A stretch of 64,000 nucleotides of DNA. It comes from Xanthobacter flavus (GTDB lineage: Bacteria; Pseudomonadota; Alphaproteobacteria; Rhizobiales; Xanthobacteraceae). The notes under the pieces are model-generated. The model was not told where the DNA came from, ran no database searches, and saw only the letters and a program-made list of their open reading frames with translations. Below, piece after piece: positions 63,645 to 64,000 of this stretch (position 1 is the stretch's first letter; each line of letters opens with the position of its first letter). A program made the translations under genes and the position numbers. The stretch lies in assembly GCF_017875275.1 (NCBI RefSeq), contig NZ_JAGGML010000001.1, positions 992,001-1,056,000 on the forward strand, given 5' to 3'.

Positions 63645-63653
63645 GTGATCACA
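63644..63653. promoter_or_regulatory. TGTGATCACA operator
   Basis: A perfect 10-base palindrome, TGTGATCACA, in the 132-base spacer between livK and gntR and overlapping the predicted gntR start site. FadR-subfamily GntR proteins bind short palindromes of this kind. It would allow autorepression and control of the liv operon. Confidence 0.65.
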
Positions 63654-63670
63654 CATAGCAGACGCGGAAC

Positions 63671-64000
63671 ATGGAACACAAGATGCGATCCGCCACCGAT
63701 GGCGATGCCCCCGAGGCCCGCGGCGAGGCGCCGGCGGAAACGCTCGATGGCCGCGTCGGCCGCATCGTCCGCCAGACGCTGGCGGATCAGGTCTATGGCG
63801 ATCTGAAGGAGCTGCTGCTCTCCGGCCGCGCCGCCCCGGGCGAGCGCTTCACCCTGCGCGGGCTCGCCGCCGCCATCGGCACCAGCGCCATGCCGGTGCG
63901 CGAGGCCGTGTCGCGCCTCGTCGCCGAGAACGCGCTGGAAGTGCTGCCCAACCGCGCCGTGCGCGTGCCCCTCATGCCCCGCGCCCGCTTCGCCGAATTG
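63671..64000 (+). CDS. GntR-family regulator, 3' truncated by window
   Basis: The first 110 codons of a GntR regulator of the FadR/FCD type. After a polar N-terminal stretch comes the winged helix: LADQVYGDLKELLLSGRAAP, then GERFTLRGLAAAIGTSAMPV and REAVSRLVAENALEVLPNRA. The effector domain lies beyond the window. Divergent from the liv operon, with an operator-like palindrome in between, so it most likely controls that importer. ATG 63671 or 63683. Confidence 0.88.
   Translation, partial: MEHKMRSATDGDAPEARGEAPAETLDGRVGRIVRQTLADQVYGDLKELLLSGRAAPGERFTLRGLAAAIGTSAMPVREAVSRLVAENALEVLPNRAVRVPLMPRARFAEL

Overview
The window is GC-rich (roughly two-thirds G+C by eye), gene-dense DNA with few spacers. 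It contains no phage, transposase or CRISPR genes. Gene content (CobT, BKACE and carnitine-type catabolism, several periplasmic-binding-protein ABC importers, sigma-EcfG-type promoters, dispersed palindromic repeats beginning AGAGCACGATCCGATC) fits a chromosomal segment of an alphaproteobacterium of the order Hyphomicrobiales, probably near Xanthobacteraceae. That placement is inference, because no 16S or housekeeping marker is present.

Layout. 1-817: 3' part of a tartrate/D-malate dehydrogenase. 961-7781 (minus): a PotABCD-like ABC importer (binding protein, two permeases, ATPase) translationally coupled to an amidohydrolase and a GAF-only protein, followed by a TetR regulator; a 26-bp palindrome precedes the operon. 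8066-8726: a scar in which the C-terminal half of an iron-containing alcohol dehydrogenase meets the C-terminal end of a GntR regulator on the opposite strand. 8822-12404 (minus): a stress block of Mn-catalase, DUF892 ferritin-like protein, SDR and zinc alcohol dehydrogenase; the last two sit behind a consensus GGAAC-N16-CGTT sigma-EcfG promoter. 13204-17007: LysR divergent from a 3-hydroxyisobutyrate dehydrogenase / orphan amino-acid-binding protein / AA_synth cluster. 17190-18968: AraC divergent from an SDR. 19063-19138: tRNA-Thr(CGT).

19292-29728: mixed housekeeping (DUF4332, HerA-like ATPase, degenerate receiver, M20 peptidase, ZntB, phytase-like esterase, mannosyltransferase-like membrane protein, Fe/Mn SOD). 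29932-44478: Pro-rich membrane protein, CobT, histidine kinase, SNase-like protein, GST, metallo-hydrolase and UDG-family protein, CMD protein divergent from an Rrf2 regulator, a second DUF892 protein behind another EcfG-type promoter, a UdgX homologue without Fe-S cysteines, small hypothetical proteins, nitroreductase, aldo/keto reductase and NAD synthase.

44852-51097: a modular GH18 protein with three N-terminal repeats, a GlxA-type regulator divergent from L-serine dehydratase, and an amidase. 51295-51480: a 27-codon ORF between an elaborate inverted repeat and a strong terminator hairpin. 51851-55762: PhnC-PhnD-PhnE-PhnE importer without any C-P lyase gene. 55845-57807 (minus): BKACE plus L-carnitine-dehydrogenase-like gene. 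58346-63538 (minus): branched-chain-type ABC importer in which LivM, LivG and LivF are fused into one 864-residue protein, with LivH and LivK; a divergent, truncated GntR gene (63671-end) has a TGTGATCACA operator at its promoter.

Three families of dispersed palindromic repeats fill most spacers. One of them folds into a three-way junction whose two copies differ by a compensatory base-pair change. Regulator genes are mostly divergent from, or adjacent to, the catabolic operon they probably control.
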